This document shows positions 9,060-18,010 of a DNA stretch of 64,000 nt, piece by piece. The translations under genes and the position numbers were made by a program. The number at the start of each line of letters is the position of its first letter. The first letter of the stretch is position 1. The stretch is taken from contig NZ_JBGJZL010000005.1 in NCBI RefSeq assembly GCF_042610375.1, forward strand, positions 1 through 64,000. Direction: 5' to 3'. This DNA comes from CTSoil-075 sp042610375. GTDB taxonomy: Bacteria > Bacillota > Negativicutes > DSM-13327. A model generated the notes under the pieces. That model searched no databases and was not told the DNA's origin. It worked only from the letters and a program-made list of their open reading frames with translations.

Positions 9060-9218
9060 TAGTTGCAGATCATCCCACATACAGTAGTTTAGATGCCAGA
9101 CAATTTAATAAAAAACAATATCATACAATAGTTAAATGTATACCTATCATCAACCATATAGTTGAGAACTTTTCATCACAACGCGGACAAGCTGTTTAGC
9201 ATAAGGGGGAAAAGAGAT

Positions 9219-11219
9219 ATGGATTTATTGTATATTGCGCCAATGGCCGGGATAGTAGCATTACTATTTGCGGCATATTTCATGAAGAGTGTGCTGAGCG
9301 AAAGCCCTGGTAATGAAAAAATGCAGGATTTATCAAAGGCAATTTTTGAAGGGGCAATGGCTTATTTAAACAGGCAGTATAAGACCTTAATTCCGTTTAC
9401 TGTAGTGATCTTTGCCATATTGTTTTTTGTTGATGGTTATAAATTAGCTGTATCTTTTTTAGTGGGTGCAGTGTCTTCGGCAATAGCTGGTTATGTGGGA
9501 ATGACTTCAACAACTAAGGCTAATGCTCGCACTACCGAGGCCGCCCGCCATAGTCTGAATAAAGCGCTAAGCGTTTCTTTTCGGGCAGGGGCAGTTATGG
9601 GTATGTCAGTTGTAGGTCTTGCGTTGCTTGGAGTCTCTGTATTATACATATTATTTCGTGATCCTGTTGTTATTAATAGTTTTGCTTTTGGTGCCAGTGC
9701 CATTGCGTTTTTTGCGAGAATTGGCGGTGGGATTTTCACCAAAGCAGCCGATGTGGGAGCAGACTTAGTAGGTAAAGTAGAAGCTGGTATTCCAGAGGAT
9801 GACCCTCGTAACCCAGCTGTTATTGCAGATAATGTTGGTGACAATGTTGGGGATACGGCTGGTATGGGTGCTGACTTATTTGAATCATATGGTGCGACTG
9901 CCATTGCGGCCATGCTGATTGGTAATACACTGTATGGTATCAATGGTGTGTTATTCCCTCTTTTGATTGGTGCTGCAGGTATATTAGCCGCCATTTTGAG
10001 CACATTTTTAGTACGTACTGGTGAAGATGGAGATCCGCAAGCTGCGCTTAATCGTGGATTGTGGGGGACAAATCTATTGACGGCTATTATGGCATATGGT
10101 TTAGCAAATCATATTTTTGGAGATAAGGGATTTGGTATCTTTATTGCCATCGTCGCAGGTTTAGTGGTCAATGTTTTGGTAGGGATGATTACTGAATATT
10201 ATACTTCCAGTGCTAAAATGCCAACCAGGTTGATTGCTGAGGCTTGTGAAACAGGGGCAGCGACTAATATTATTGCAGGGATTGCTACGGGGCTTAAAAG
10301 TACGGCTCTTCCTATGTTGGTATTTGCCGTTGCGATTTGGGTCTCATATCATGAAGCTGGAATTTATGGGATTGCTATGGCGGCGATGGGGATGCTTTGT
10401 ACGGCAGGCATGGTCGTTGCTGTTGACTCTTTCGGACCTGTTGCTGATAATGCAGGTGGTATTGCAGAAATGGCAGGACTTGGAGAAGAAGTTCGCAAAA
10501 CCACTGATAAATTGGATGCCGTAGGTAATACGACAGCTGCTATTGCAAAAGGATTTGCTATTGGCTCAGCAGCCTTAACTGCACTTGCTTTATTTACTGC
10601 CTTTGGTGAAGAAATTGCTAAAAATCCAAAATTATCAGATTTGTTAGTTAATGGTCATTTGGTAGTTAATTTAACAGAACCAACAGTCATTATTGGGATT
10701 TTCTTAGGAGCAACGTTGCCGTTCTTGGTATGTGCTTATACCATGGAAGCTGTTGGTAAAGCTGCTTTTGAAATGATTGCTGAAGTTCGTCGGCAGTTCC
10801 GCGAAATTCCTGGAATTATGGAAGGTACTGGACGCCCTGATTATGCAGCATGTGTAGACATTAGTACAAAAGCTGCTATCAGAGAAATGTTTATGCCTGG
10901 TGTCTTTGCTGTAGGCGGTCCCATTTTTGTCGGATTTATTATGGGGGCTAAGGCATTAGCTGGGTTTCTAGCCGGTGCAACTGCCGCTGGAGTTTTGCTA
11001 GCTATCTTTATGTCCAATGCGGGTGGCGCTTGGGACAATGCTAAAAAATATATTGAAACAGGTAAACATGGGGGAAAAGGTACGCCAGCTCATGCTGCTG
11101 CCGTTATTGGTGATACAGTAGGCGATCCATTTAAGGATACTTCTGGACCGGCAATGAATCCACTGATCAAAGTAGCGGGTACGATTTCCTTGATCATTGC
11201 TCCACTGTTATTCTTTTAA
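9219..11219 (+). CDS. hppA: K+-dependent membrane pyrophosphatase (ion pump)
   Basis: Integral membrane pyrophosphatase that couples PPi hydrolysis to H+ or Na+ export. About 666 residues and 16 predicted helices. The substrate-site signature DVGADLVGKVE, DNVGDNVGDTAGMGADLFESY and the C-terminal DTVGDPFKDTSGPAMNPLIK are present. In GNTTAAIAKGFAIGSAAL the Ala after GNTT (Lys in K+-independent enzymes) points to a K+-dependent type. Which ion is pumped cannot be told from this reading. The frame opens at 9162, but AGGGGG at 9204-9209 and homology put the start at the ATG at 9219. Confidence 0.95.
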   Translation: MDLLYIAPMAGIVALLFAAYFMKSVLSESPGNEKMQDLSKAIFEGAMAYLNRQYKTLIPFTVVIFAILFFVDGYKLAVSFLVGAVSSAIAGYVGMTSTTKANARTTEAARHSLNKALSVSFRAGAVMGMSVVGLALLGVSVLYILFRDPVVINSFAFGASAIAFFARIGGGIFTKAADVGADLVGKVEAGIPEDDPRNPAVIADNVGDNVGDTAGMGADLFESYGATAIAAMLIGNTLYGINGVLFPLLIGAAGILAAILSTFLVRTGEDGDPQAALNRGLWGTNLLTAIMAYGLANHIFGDKGFGIFIAIVAGLVVNVLVGMITEYYTSSAKMPTRLIAEACETGAATNIIAGIATGLKSTALPMLVFAVAIWVSYHEAGIYGIAMAAMGMLCTAGMVVAVDSFGPVADNAGGIAEMAGLGEEVRKTTDKLDAVGNTTAAIAKGFAIGSAALTALALFTAFGEEIAKNPKLSDLLVNGHLVVNLTEPTVIIGIFLGATLPFLVCAYTMEAVGKAAFEMIAEVRRQFREIPGIMEGTGRPDYAACVDISTKAAIREMFMPGVFAVGGPIFVGFIMGAKALAGFLAGATAAGVLLAIFMSNAGGAWDNAKKYIETGKHGGKGTPAHAAAVIGDTVGDPFKDTSGPAMNPLIKVAGTISLIIAPLLFF

Positions 11220-11245
11220 GCTAAAAAGATGAATAATCTTTATTG

Positions 11246-11275
11246 AAGACTTGGCACAAGCCAAGTCTTTTCTTT
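11246..11275 (+). terminator. Terminator after hppA
   Basis: Perfect 10-bp stem (11246-11255 with 11260-11269), four-base loop, T-rich tail. Its sequence reappears, degenerate, at about 49549-49574. Confidence 0.9.
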
Positions 11276-11377
11276 ATATTTTTTTGAATATGGAATTTTT
11301 ATTCTGTAAAATGGTATAATTATAAAGGAGACTTTATTATCTGATAAAAAGAGTAATTTTAATGGAGGTGCTTGCTA

Positions 11378-12106
11378 TTGGCGATAATGGAAGGTGCCGA
11401 ACCACTTTTTTTATTGGGGGGAGATTGTGGAGTTTTACTTATCCATGGTTTCACTGGTTCGCCTGCTGAAATGGGACTTCTTGGTGAGTTTTTACATAAA
11501 AAAGGATATACTGTTTTGGCGCCACGTCTTTCTGGACATGGGACAACCGTAGAGGAAATGGCAAATACGCAATGGTCTCATTGGTATAGCACTGTTGAAG
11601 ATGCCTATCATATTTTAAAATCCATCTGTAACCGCGTTGTAGTCATAGGGTTATCCATGGGGGGACTACTTGCTTTTAAATTAGGGACAGAATATAAAGT
11701 GGATAAAATTGTGTCTCTTAGTACGCCGATTTTTATTGCAGACAAACGTTTAGATTTATTGCCTGTATATCGAATGTTTCGAAAGTTTGTTCCAAAAAAA
11801 CGAAAAGCATATGCGGATATTCCATCGAAATATACAGTCTGTTATAAGTCTACGCCTCTTCGTAGTCTAAGCAGCTTACTCGATCTCATTCAACATGTCG
11901 ATGCACTATTGCCGAGTATTGCTGTACCTTTATTGATTATCCAAGGGCGACGTGATCATACAGTTCAGGCGCGCAGTGCTCAATATATCTATGATAAAGT
12001 AGGAACTGAGGATAAACAGTTAATTTGGTTGGAGAAATCTGGACATATTGTGACCATTGATATAGAACGTGAAGGAGTCTTTGCGTACATTGCTGACTTT
12101 CTATAA
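11378..12106 (+). CDS. Alpha/beta-hydrolase, carboxylesterase (Est30-like)
   Basis: Serine hydrolase of about 242 residues resembling Est30-type carboxylesterases. It has the oxyanion region LIHGFTGSP, nucleophile elbow GLSMGG (Ser near 92), the Asp in QGRRDHTV and the His in SGHIVTID, a full catalytic triad. The TTG at 11378 is nine bases after GGAGG (11364-11368), better than the TTG at 11372. Such an esterase between secG and rnr is common in Firmicutes. The natural substrate is not deducible beyond short-chain or monoacyl esters. Confidence 0.88.
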   Translation: MAIMEGAEPLFLLGGDCGVLLIHGFTGSPAEMGLLGEFLHKKGYTVLAPRLSGHGTTVEEMANTQWSHWYSTVEDAYHILKSICNRVVVIGLSMGGLLAFKLGTEYKVDKIVSLSTPIFIADKRLDLLPVYRMFRKFVPKKRKAYADIPSKYTVCYKSTPLRSLSSLLDLIQHVDALLPSIAVPLLIIQGRRDHTVQARSAQYIYDKVGTEDKQLIWLEKSGHIVTIDIEREGVFAYIADFL

Positions 12107-12135
12107 TTAAAAATGAAAAAAATGAGGTGTTACAT

Positions 12136-12537
12136 ATGGATCAGAAGGATCAATGGTGTTTTGGATGCGGTAAAGAAAATCCGATTGGACTACAACTAGA
12201 GTTTATTGAGAAAGATGAAAGTTATATGACAACATTTGTTCCTCGCCCTGAGCATCAGGGATATGATGGTATTATGCATGGTGGTCTTGTCAGTACAATT
12301 TTAGATGAAGTGATGGCTCGTTATATTCATAAAAAAGGTTTTAATGCTGTGACGGCAAGACTAGACGTGCGATTTCGTCAACCTACACCGATTGGAAAAA
12401 AATTAACTGCAATTGCAAGAATAACAGGTAAACGGGGTAACATGTATGAAGTAGTTGGCGAAATTATGCTGCCAGATGGTACCATTACCGCTCAAGGTAA
12501 AGCAACCATTGCAGTTTTGGAGGATGAAAAAACATGA
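12136..12537 (+). CDS. PaaI/4HBT-type hotdog thioesterase
   Basis: Small protein (133 residues) with the hotdog pattern: CFGCGKENPIGLQL at the N-terminus, HGGLVSTILDEVMA as the helix with the catalytic region, and RFRQPTPIGKKL. It probably hydrolyses an acyl-CoA thioester of unknown identity. A GTG at 12127 opens the frame, but GAGGTG at 12125-12130 correctly positions the ATG at 12136. It overlaps rnr by four bases. Confidence 0.85.
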   Translation: MDQKDQWCFGCGKENPIGLQLEFIEKDESYMTTFVPRPEHQGYDGIMHGGLVSTILDEVMARYIHKKGFNAVTARLDVRFRQPTPIGKKLTAIARITGKRGNMYEVVGEIMLPDGTITAQGKATIAVLEDEKT

Positions 12538-14846
12538 TGCTGAAAGATAAAATTTTAGAATTCATGAAAAAAGAAGCCTATAAACCATTGACCTCTGAGG
12601 ATTTAGCAGAGGAAATGGAACTGAAAGGTACAGAACTTGCTGAATTATGGCCAGTCCTCAATCAACTTGAAAAAAATGCAGATATTATCAAAACTCGTTA
12701 TGATAAATATGGTGTACCTGAACGTATGAACTTGATTGTAGGAAAATTAAGTGCGAGTACTAAAGGATATGGATTTGTTATTCCTGATAAAGTGAAGATG
12801 CCTAATGAAATGGATGTGTTTATTCCTCCTGATGCCATGATGACGGCTATGCATCACGATCGTGTTGTGGTGCGTGTTCATTGTCAGAGCGGTCAGGGTA
12901 AATCCCGAGATGGTGAAATCATTCGGATTATTGAAAGAGCTAACCCAAGAATTGTTGGAACTTTTGAAGCCAGTCGTAATTTTGGGTTTGTAACACCTGA
13001 TGATGTACGTCTTGGTCATGATATCTTTATTCCTAAAGATGAAAAAAATATCGTCAAAAATGGTAGTAAAGTCGTCGTAGAAATTACGAAGTGGCCAGAG
13101 AAAAAGCGGAGTGCTGAAGGAAAAATTATTGAGGTTCTAGGCAGCAAAGGTGATACGGGGATCGAAATATTATCAATCATTAAAAGGCATAACTTGCCTA
13201 TTGAATTTCCGATTGAAGTTCAAGAGGCTGCTGAAAAAGCACCAGAAATCATCAGTGAAGATGAAATTGCTGGAAGACGAGATCTAAGGCATTTGCCAAT
13301 CATCACAATTGATGGTGAAGATGCCAAAGATTTGGATGATGGTGTATATGTTGAACGATTGAAAAATGGGAATCATCTTCTTGGCGTATATATCGCGGAT
13401 GTCAGTTATTATGTACGGGAAAATACGATTCTTGATACCGAAGCACGTGAACGCGGTACAAGTGTTTATTTAGTGGATCGTGTATTACCCATGCTGCCGC
13501 GGCGTTTGTCAAATGGCATTTGCAGTTTGAATGCAGGTGAGGATCGGTTAGCCATGTCAGCCCATATGGAAATCGATCATCGAGGACAAGTGGTGAATTA
13601 TGAAATATTCCCTAGTGTCATTCGAGTGATTAAGCGCTTTTCTTATACGGTTGTGCGCAAAATTCTTGTTGAGCATGATGAGGAATTGATTGCTGAAAAT
13701 CAAGAGTTACTCAAACAATTGGAAGACATGGAACGATTATGCCGTATTTTACGAGAACGTCGGATGCGTCGTGGTGCCATTGATTTTGATTTTCCTGAGC
13801 TTAAAGTTAAACTTGATGAAACAGGAAAACCCATTGAAATTGTCAAAAGAATGCGTAGTTTAGCTGAATCAATTATTGAAGAATTTATGCTAGTCGCGAA
13901 TGAAACAGTGGCTGAACATATGTACAAACTCAAGGTACCATTTGTTTTTCGTGTTCATGAAGAGCCTGATGCTGAAAAAATGGTTAAGCTTAATACCCTG
14001 CTCCATAACTTTGGACAAGGAATTGCCAAAGTTGATGATATCGAACCGGGAGCTCTGCAAAAAGTACTAACGCGCATTGCAGGACGTCCTGAAGAACGTA
14101 TTATCAGTACTGTCATGTTACGTTCCTTAAAGCAAGCTCGTTATGAATCTCAAAATATTGGACATTTTGGTTTAGCAGCAACTTATTATACTCACTTTAC
14201 ATCACCTATCCGTCGCTATCCTGATTTAATTGTTCATCGTGTCATTCGTGAGACTTTTAATACTGGAGATATATCGGCTAAGCGGCGAGAAAAATTGACT
14301 GCTATGCTACCCGAAATTGCGATGCATTCTTCAGAGAGGGAACGAGCAGCAGCTGAAGCTGAACGCGAAACTGTTTCCCTGAAGACCGCAGAATATATGG
14401 CCCAATTTATTGGAGAGACATTTGATGGAATTATTAATGGAGTGACTGCCTTTGGTATTTTTGTTGAACTGGATAATGGAGTAGAAGGCTTGGTACGAGT
14501 ATCAAGCATGGAAGATGACTACTATCGCTATGTAGAAGAACAATATGCTTTAATTGGTGAGCGCACGCGCAAGGTCTACCGCCTAGGGGATGCTGTCAAA
14601 GTTATCTTAACACGTGTCAACCCTGAAGAGCGTAATATTGATTTTGTATTAGAATCCAATAGCGGATGGATTGAACGGGCGGGCAGTCGCCGACCAAGCT
14701 CTGTAAAATCACAAAATAAAGATAAGAGACCAGTAAATAAAAATAGCCCGCAGCCTGCAGTAAGTGCTAAAAATAAAGGGCAAAAATCGAAAGACAGCAT
14801 TGCCAAGAAGTCTAAAGCACGGCGCAGTAAACCTAAGAAAAAATAA
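12534..14846 (+). CDS. rnr: Ribonuclease R
   Basis: 3'-5' exoribonuclease of 770 residues. Order: N-terminal winged helix (1-70), two cold-shock/OB domains (about 75-230), the RNB catalytic domain (about 250-580) with DGEDAKDLDDGVYVE carrying the metal-binding aspartates, an S1 domain (about 625-710, TFDGIINGVTAFGIFVEL) and a Lys-rich tail. It degrades structured RNA and, with SmpB-tmRNA, faulty mRNA; smpB follows 29 bases later. ATGs occur at 12534 and 12537; the first overlaps the upstream stop. Confidence 0.97.
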   Translation: MMLKDKILEFMKKEAYKPLTSEDLAEEMELKGTELAELWPVLNQLEKNADIIKTRYDKYGVPERMNLIVGKLSASTKGYGFVIPDKVKMPNEMDVFIPPDAMMTAMHHDRVVVRVHCQSGQGKSRDGEIIRIIERANPRIVGTFEASRNFGFVTPDDVRLGHDIFIPKDEKNIVKNGSKVVVEITKWPEKKRSAEGKIIEVLGSKGDTGIEILSIIKRHNLPIEFPIEVQEAAEKAPEIISEDEIAGRRDLRHLPIITIDGEDAKDLDDGVYVERLKNGNHLLGVYIADVSYYVRENTILDTEARERGTSVYLVDRVLPMLPRRLSNGICSLNAGEDRLAMSAHMEIDHRGQVVNYEIFPSVIRVIKRFSYTVVRKILVEHDEELIAENQELLKQLEDMERLCRILRERRMRRGAIDFDFPELKVKLDETGKPIEIVKRMRSLAESIIEEFMLVANETVAEHMYKLKVPFVFRVHEEPDAEKMVKLNTLLHNFGQGIAKVDDIEPGALQKVLTRIAGRPEERIISTVMLRSLKQARYESQNIGHFGLAATYYTHFTSPIRRYPDLIVHRVIRETFNTGDISAKRREKLTAMLPEIAMHSSERERAAAEAERETVSLKTAEYMAQFIGETFDGIINGVTAFGIFVELDNGVEGLVRVSSMEDDYYRYVEEQYALIGERTRKVYRLGDAVKVILTRVNPEERNIDFVLESNSGWIERAGSRRPSSVKSQNKDKRPVNKNSPQPAVSAKNKGQKSKDSIAKKSKARRSKPKKK

Positions 14847-14875
14847 TGGGATAAAGTGGTAGTGAGGTGGAACCG

Positions 14876-15346
14876 TTGGAAAAAAATGCAGCTATAAAAA
14901 CTGTCGCTGATAACCGAAAAGCCAGGCATGATTATCATATACATGAAAGTTATGAAGCTGGTCTTGTGTTAACAGGTACAGAAGTAAAATCATTACGGGC
15001 CGGAAAAGCCAATTTAAAAGATGCTTATGCTAAAATCGAAAAGAGTGAATTGATGCTGCATAATATGCATATCAGTCCATATGATGCAGGAAATCGTTTC
15101 AATCATGAACCTCTGAGAACTCGCAAGCTATTGATGCATCGGAGTGAAATTGATAAACTAGTTGGAAAAACTCAAGAAAAAGGTTATACTTTAGTACCTC
15201 TAAAATTATATTTTACCCATGGTATTGCTAAAATCCAAATAGGGTTGGCGACGGGTAAGAAAAATTATGATAAACGTCAAGATATGGCAGAACGTGATGC
15301 AAAAAGAGAAATCGATCGCGCATTTCGCGAACGTCAAAAAGCTTAA
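14876..15346 (+). CDS. smpB: SsrA-binding protein SmpB
   Basis: tmRNA-binding protein needed for trans-translation, 156 residues. RKARHDYHIHESYEAGLVL, GTEVKSLRAG, and the basic tail KNYDKRQDMAERDAKREIDR are family hallmarks. A GTG at 14867 is in frame, but GAGG at 14864-14867 overlaps it. The TTG at 14876 has normal spacing and yields the typical length. The cognate ssrA lies 1.3 kb downstream beyond an inverted transporter gene. Confidence 0.96.
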   Translation: MEKNAAIKTVADNRKARHDYHIHESYEAGLVLTGTEVKSLRAGKANLKDAYAKIEKSELMLHNMHISPYDAGNRFNHEPLRTRKLLMHRSEIDKLVGKTQEKGYTLVPLKLYFTHGIAKIQIGLATGKKNYDKRQDMAERDAKREIDRAFRERQKA

Positions 15347-15396
15347 AAAAATGGTCTGTATTGAATTGTTACTTTCAATACAGACCATTTTTAAAT
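15347..15396. terminator. Terminator after smpB
   Basis: Nearly perfect 19-bp stem (15347-15365 with 15374-15392) with A run before and T run after; it could work in both directions for the convergent EamA gene. Confidence 0.9.
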
Positions 15397-15458
15397 TAGA
15401 CTATTGACTCGTGACTAAGTCACTTTAGGAGTAATATGAAGTTGAAAAACCACTTAAT

Positions 15459-16382
15459 TTAAGTCTTCTTTACGGAATCAGAAAGCTGGTATGGTGATTT
15501 TGCTAATTCTATCGTAGGATTTGTGCATAACTGTAGAACCAAAATACTAGTAACGATCAATAAGCCTCCTACAGCTTGTAGCAGCGTAAGATGCTCGCCA
15601 AGCATGAGTACCGACAATAAGACTGCAATAACAGGCTCAGCAGTACTAATAATTGATGCATTAGACACACCCATTTTACTGATACCGGCAAAAAAACCAA
15701 GAATCCCAACAATTGTTCCGAAAAGTGCAATACCCAGTAGAGCTAACCAGCCTGTGGTCGGTAAAGTTAGAATCAGTTGATCTGTCTTCCAGGTATATGC
15801 AGCAAAGACAAGAGCAGCAGCTGAGCATACATAAGTAGTCGCAACGAGGGAATGTATATTTTTAAGGACACTTTTACTAATCATAATATAACAAGAATAT
15901 ACGATAGCACTGCCAAGACCGAGGGCAACACCCAATTGACTGATATTCGTGAGAGAAACACCGAGAATTAAAAATAGCCCAACAATACAAATCAATAACG
16001 CGATTCCTTTTGGCCAAGTAAATTGTTCATGACCCATAGCAAAAGATAGGATCGTAACAATCACTGGGTAGGTAAATAACAACATCTCTGCCAGTGAAGC
16101 CGATAGATATTGTAAAGACGTAGCAAAAAAGAAGGACATAGAACCGTAACCGACAATTCCCATAAGAGAAAGTTTAATAATATTTTTAAAAGTAATGTTA
16201 GGTGAAATACCTAATGGTCTTAATATAATCCAGAGAAATAAAGCGGCTAACATAAAACGCAAAGTTAATACTGTGAGCGTATTTGCACCAGCAGTATAAG
16301 CTATTTTAATAAAAATAGGCAGGGTCGCAAAACCTGTAGCAGATGTCAGTACAAGTAAAGCACCTAAATGTTGTTGATTCAA
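15459..16382 (-). CDS. EamA/DMT-family transporter
   Basis: Ten-helix drug/metabolite transporter of 307 residues made of two EamA repeats; the second includes ISKMGVSNASIISTAEPVIAVLLS, the typical helix 8-9 sequence. The start is TTG at 16382 with GGAG about ten bases upstream. The family exports amino acids or metabolites, but the substrate is not evident. It lies between smpB and ssrA on the opposite strand, interrupting an otherwise conserved order. Confidence 0.88.
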   Translation of the reverse strand: MNQQHLGALLVLTSATGFATLPIFIKIAYTAGANTLTVLTLRFMLAALFLWIILRPLGISPNITFKNIIKLSLMGIVGYGSMSFFFATSLQYLSASLAEMLLFTYPVIVTILSFAMGHEQFTWPKGIALLICIVGLFLILGVSLTNISQLGVALGLGSAIVYSCYIMISKSVLKNIHSLVATTYVCSAAALVFAAYTWKTDQLILTLPTTGWLALLGIALFGTIVGILGFFAGISKMGVSNASIISTAEPVIAVLLSVLMLGEHLTLLQAVGGLLIVTSILVLQLCTNPTIELAKSPYQLSDSVKKT

Positions 16383-16475
16383 TCATACCACACTCCTTAA
16401 TTATACAGTATATGCAGATTCCATACGTTCTGCAAGTTTTATTAAAAAAATTGAATAAAATGGTAAAAGTAATAG

Positions 16476-16505
16476 TTGGCTAAAGAGCTATTTTTATGTT
16501 ATAAT
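16476..16505 (+). promoter_or_regulatory. Probable ssrA promoter
   Basis: TTGGCT, 18-base spacer and a consensus TATAAT (16500-16505). About 165 bases precede the mature tmRNA 5' end; RNase P would remove the leader. Confidence 0.5.
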
Positions 16506-16669
16506 AAAGAACAATCATAAAAAAACTTAATTCAAATAGAGTTTTCATTCTAAGTGAATTTGAGTCATCCTTATCTAGCGACTTGTTCGTTAGATAAATA
16601 GGAAATTTGTAAACGTTTGAAGCGTACGTAGACAAGATTTCCTGGGAAATGTTATGAATTGCTGAAGTC

Positions 16670-17016
16670 GGGGGCGTAAAGGTTTCGACAGGGGTGGTTA
16701 TGGCATAGGCAGCGAGCCGGGATTCCATCAGCCCGTCAATACGGTGGGAAAATATAATTGCAAACAACGAATACGCTTTAGCAGCTTAATGCTAACGTTC
16801 TACCGTCCCTCTTCCTGTGGGGAAGGCTAGGACGTCACAATGCAGGATACCTGAGGTCTTATTCTCCGCGGACCGACTGGGAAATTTTAAAGAGATAGCG
16901 CCAGCGAAGCCTGTCTGTAGGCGTCAACGGGGCGAAATTTAAATTACAGAATGCGCTCGGAGAAACCTATGTAGTGATGCCTTTGGACAGGAGTTCGATT
17001 CTCCTCGCCTCCACCA
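16670..17016 (+). ncRNA. ssrA: tmRNA (ssrA)
   Basis: Transfer-messenger RNA of 347 bases. The 5' GGGGGCG pairs with CGCCTCC before the encoded CCA (17014-17016) to form the acceptor stem; a T-arm with TTCGATT lies at the 3' end. The tag reading frame at 16760-16789 encodes ANNEYALAA followed by TAA, with the usual ALAA degradation signal. The 3' end is followed directly by accessory DNA and is partly repeated at 24156 and 41557, so it may be an integration site. Confidence 0.97.
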
Positions 17017-17029
17017 ATCGTATAGTTCG

Positions 17030-17079
17030 CCTCCACCGTGGATATAATAGACTTATAAGCTATTATATAGGGTGGGGTG
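17030..17079 (+). repeat. Hairpin preceding HNH gene (copy 1)
   Basis: An inverted repeat (17030-17050 with 17060-17079) sits between tmRNA and the HNH gene and is followed by a T-rich stretch running into the ATG. The 3' arm carries the GGTGGGGTG that would be the ribosome-binding site, so folding could hide it, or the hairpin may end ssrA transcription. Equivalent hairpins lie at 41579-41616 and 55107-55143. Confidence 0.75.
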
Positions 17080-17089
17080 TTTTTATTTT

Positions 17090-17587
17090 ATGAAAGTAAT
17101 ATGCCATCAATGTGGAATTCAGTTTGAGAAAGCGGATAAAGAAATAAGAAGACAGGAAAAAGAAGGTCGTAATTATTTTTTCTGCAATCGTAGTTGCACA
17201 GCGATCTATGCCAATAAAATTCGACATAATACTCCGAATGATGGGCTAAAGCCATATCAAAGGCGTACAAAGAAAATAGAAGCGGTCCTTGGCGATAAGT
17301 TAAGCACTGCTAAATCTAGACTTAATAAATTGCTGATGTTTGAATTAGCCGGGAAATGTAATATGGAAACTTGTTTTCGATGTGGAGAAAAAATAGATGA
17401 TTTTCAGGATTTCACAATAGACCATAAAGAATCATGGCTCTTAAGTGATGATCCTGCGAAGATGTTTTATAGTATGGAGAATATTGCATTTAGTCATGCT
17501 AAATGTAATTATGAAGTTGGGACAAATAATTACATTAACAATTGTAAAAATACAACAAAAGAAGACTTTGAATTATATACTTATTAA
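17090..17587 (+). CDS. HNH endonuclease-like protein with N-terminal zinc finger
   Basis: 165-residue protein. An N-terminal Cys-rich finger (CHQCG ... FCNRSC, about 4-41) is followed by a basic linker and a C-terminal HNH-type ββα-metal core (CFRCGEKI ... IDHKESWL ... FSHAKCN, about 102-148) with zinc-binding cysteines. It probably cleaves or nicks DNA. The frame opens at 17072, but the ATG at 17090 corresponds to the ATG retained in the decayed copy at 41629. Two decayed relatives preceded by the same kind of hairpin suggest a mobile, homing-like element. No intron or recombinase is seen. Confidence 0.7.
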   Translation: MKVICHQCGIQFEKADKEIRRQEKEGRNYFFCNRSCTAIYANKIRHNTPNDGLKPYQRRTKKIEAVLGDKLSTAKSRLNKLLMFELAGKCNMETCFRCGEKIDDFQDFTIDHKESWLLSDDPAKMFYSMENIAFSHAKCNYEVGTNNYINNCKNTTKEDFELYTY

Positions 17588-18010
17588 GTTCATGTAGAGA
17601 AGGGGACTGAGGATTCGTCTTATAAAAACATCTTTTGATTTTATCTAAGACATAACTACCGTCAGACTGTGTGAAAGCCAACCTCATTTTTAAATATAAA
17701 TCTTCTTTATTCTAGTAATATACCAATAAAATTAACTCTTATTGATTGAAAAAGTTATATAAAAAAGAAAACCAATACTTTTATGCAAATACTAGTTGCC
17801 GATTTTATTGTAATCTTCTTACTTGACACTTAGTGTCCTTCAATAAAGTTGTCAAAAAAGGAGCGTCCCTTAGTGTCCCTTAGTGTCCTTTTAATCCTAG
17901 AAGTATGTAGTTCTTAGGTGGAGACATTCATTATTAAGTAATTTTTTTTAAAGGTTCGTTACTTGTTATAGAAAAGAGTGATAAAATATAAAAGAAATGG
18001 AGTGAGGATT
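17588..18010. other. Non-coding stretch with repeat fragments
   Basis: There is no gene here. It holds a fragment at about 17652-17672 resembling the right flank of the IS at 22988, and the repeat cluster at 17826-17895. Confidence 0.6.
17826..17895 (+). repeat. Dispersed repeat with TTAGTGTC motifs (copy 1)
   Basis: Contains several copies of the CTTAGTGTC motif. Bases 17841-17877 are identical over 37 bases to 27176-27212. Probably a remnant of a small non-autonomous transposable element. Confidence 0.65.

Noticed and set aside
9162..9218. N-terminal extension of the membrane pyrophosphatase frame
   Set aside because: It has no ribosome site, is not hydrophobic and has no family counterpart; AGGGGG before the ATG at 9219 fits.
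9491..10003. Long minus-strand frame inside hppA
   Set aside because: It mirrors the codon pattern of the real gene; no ribosome site or family features.
16480..16767. Minus-strand open frame over the ssrA 5' end
   Set aside because: It overlaps tmRNA and its promoter and encodes nothing recognisable.
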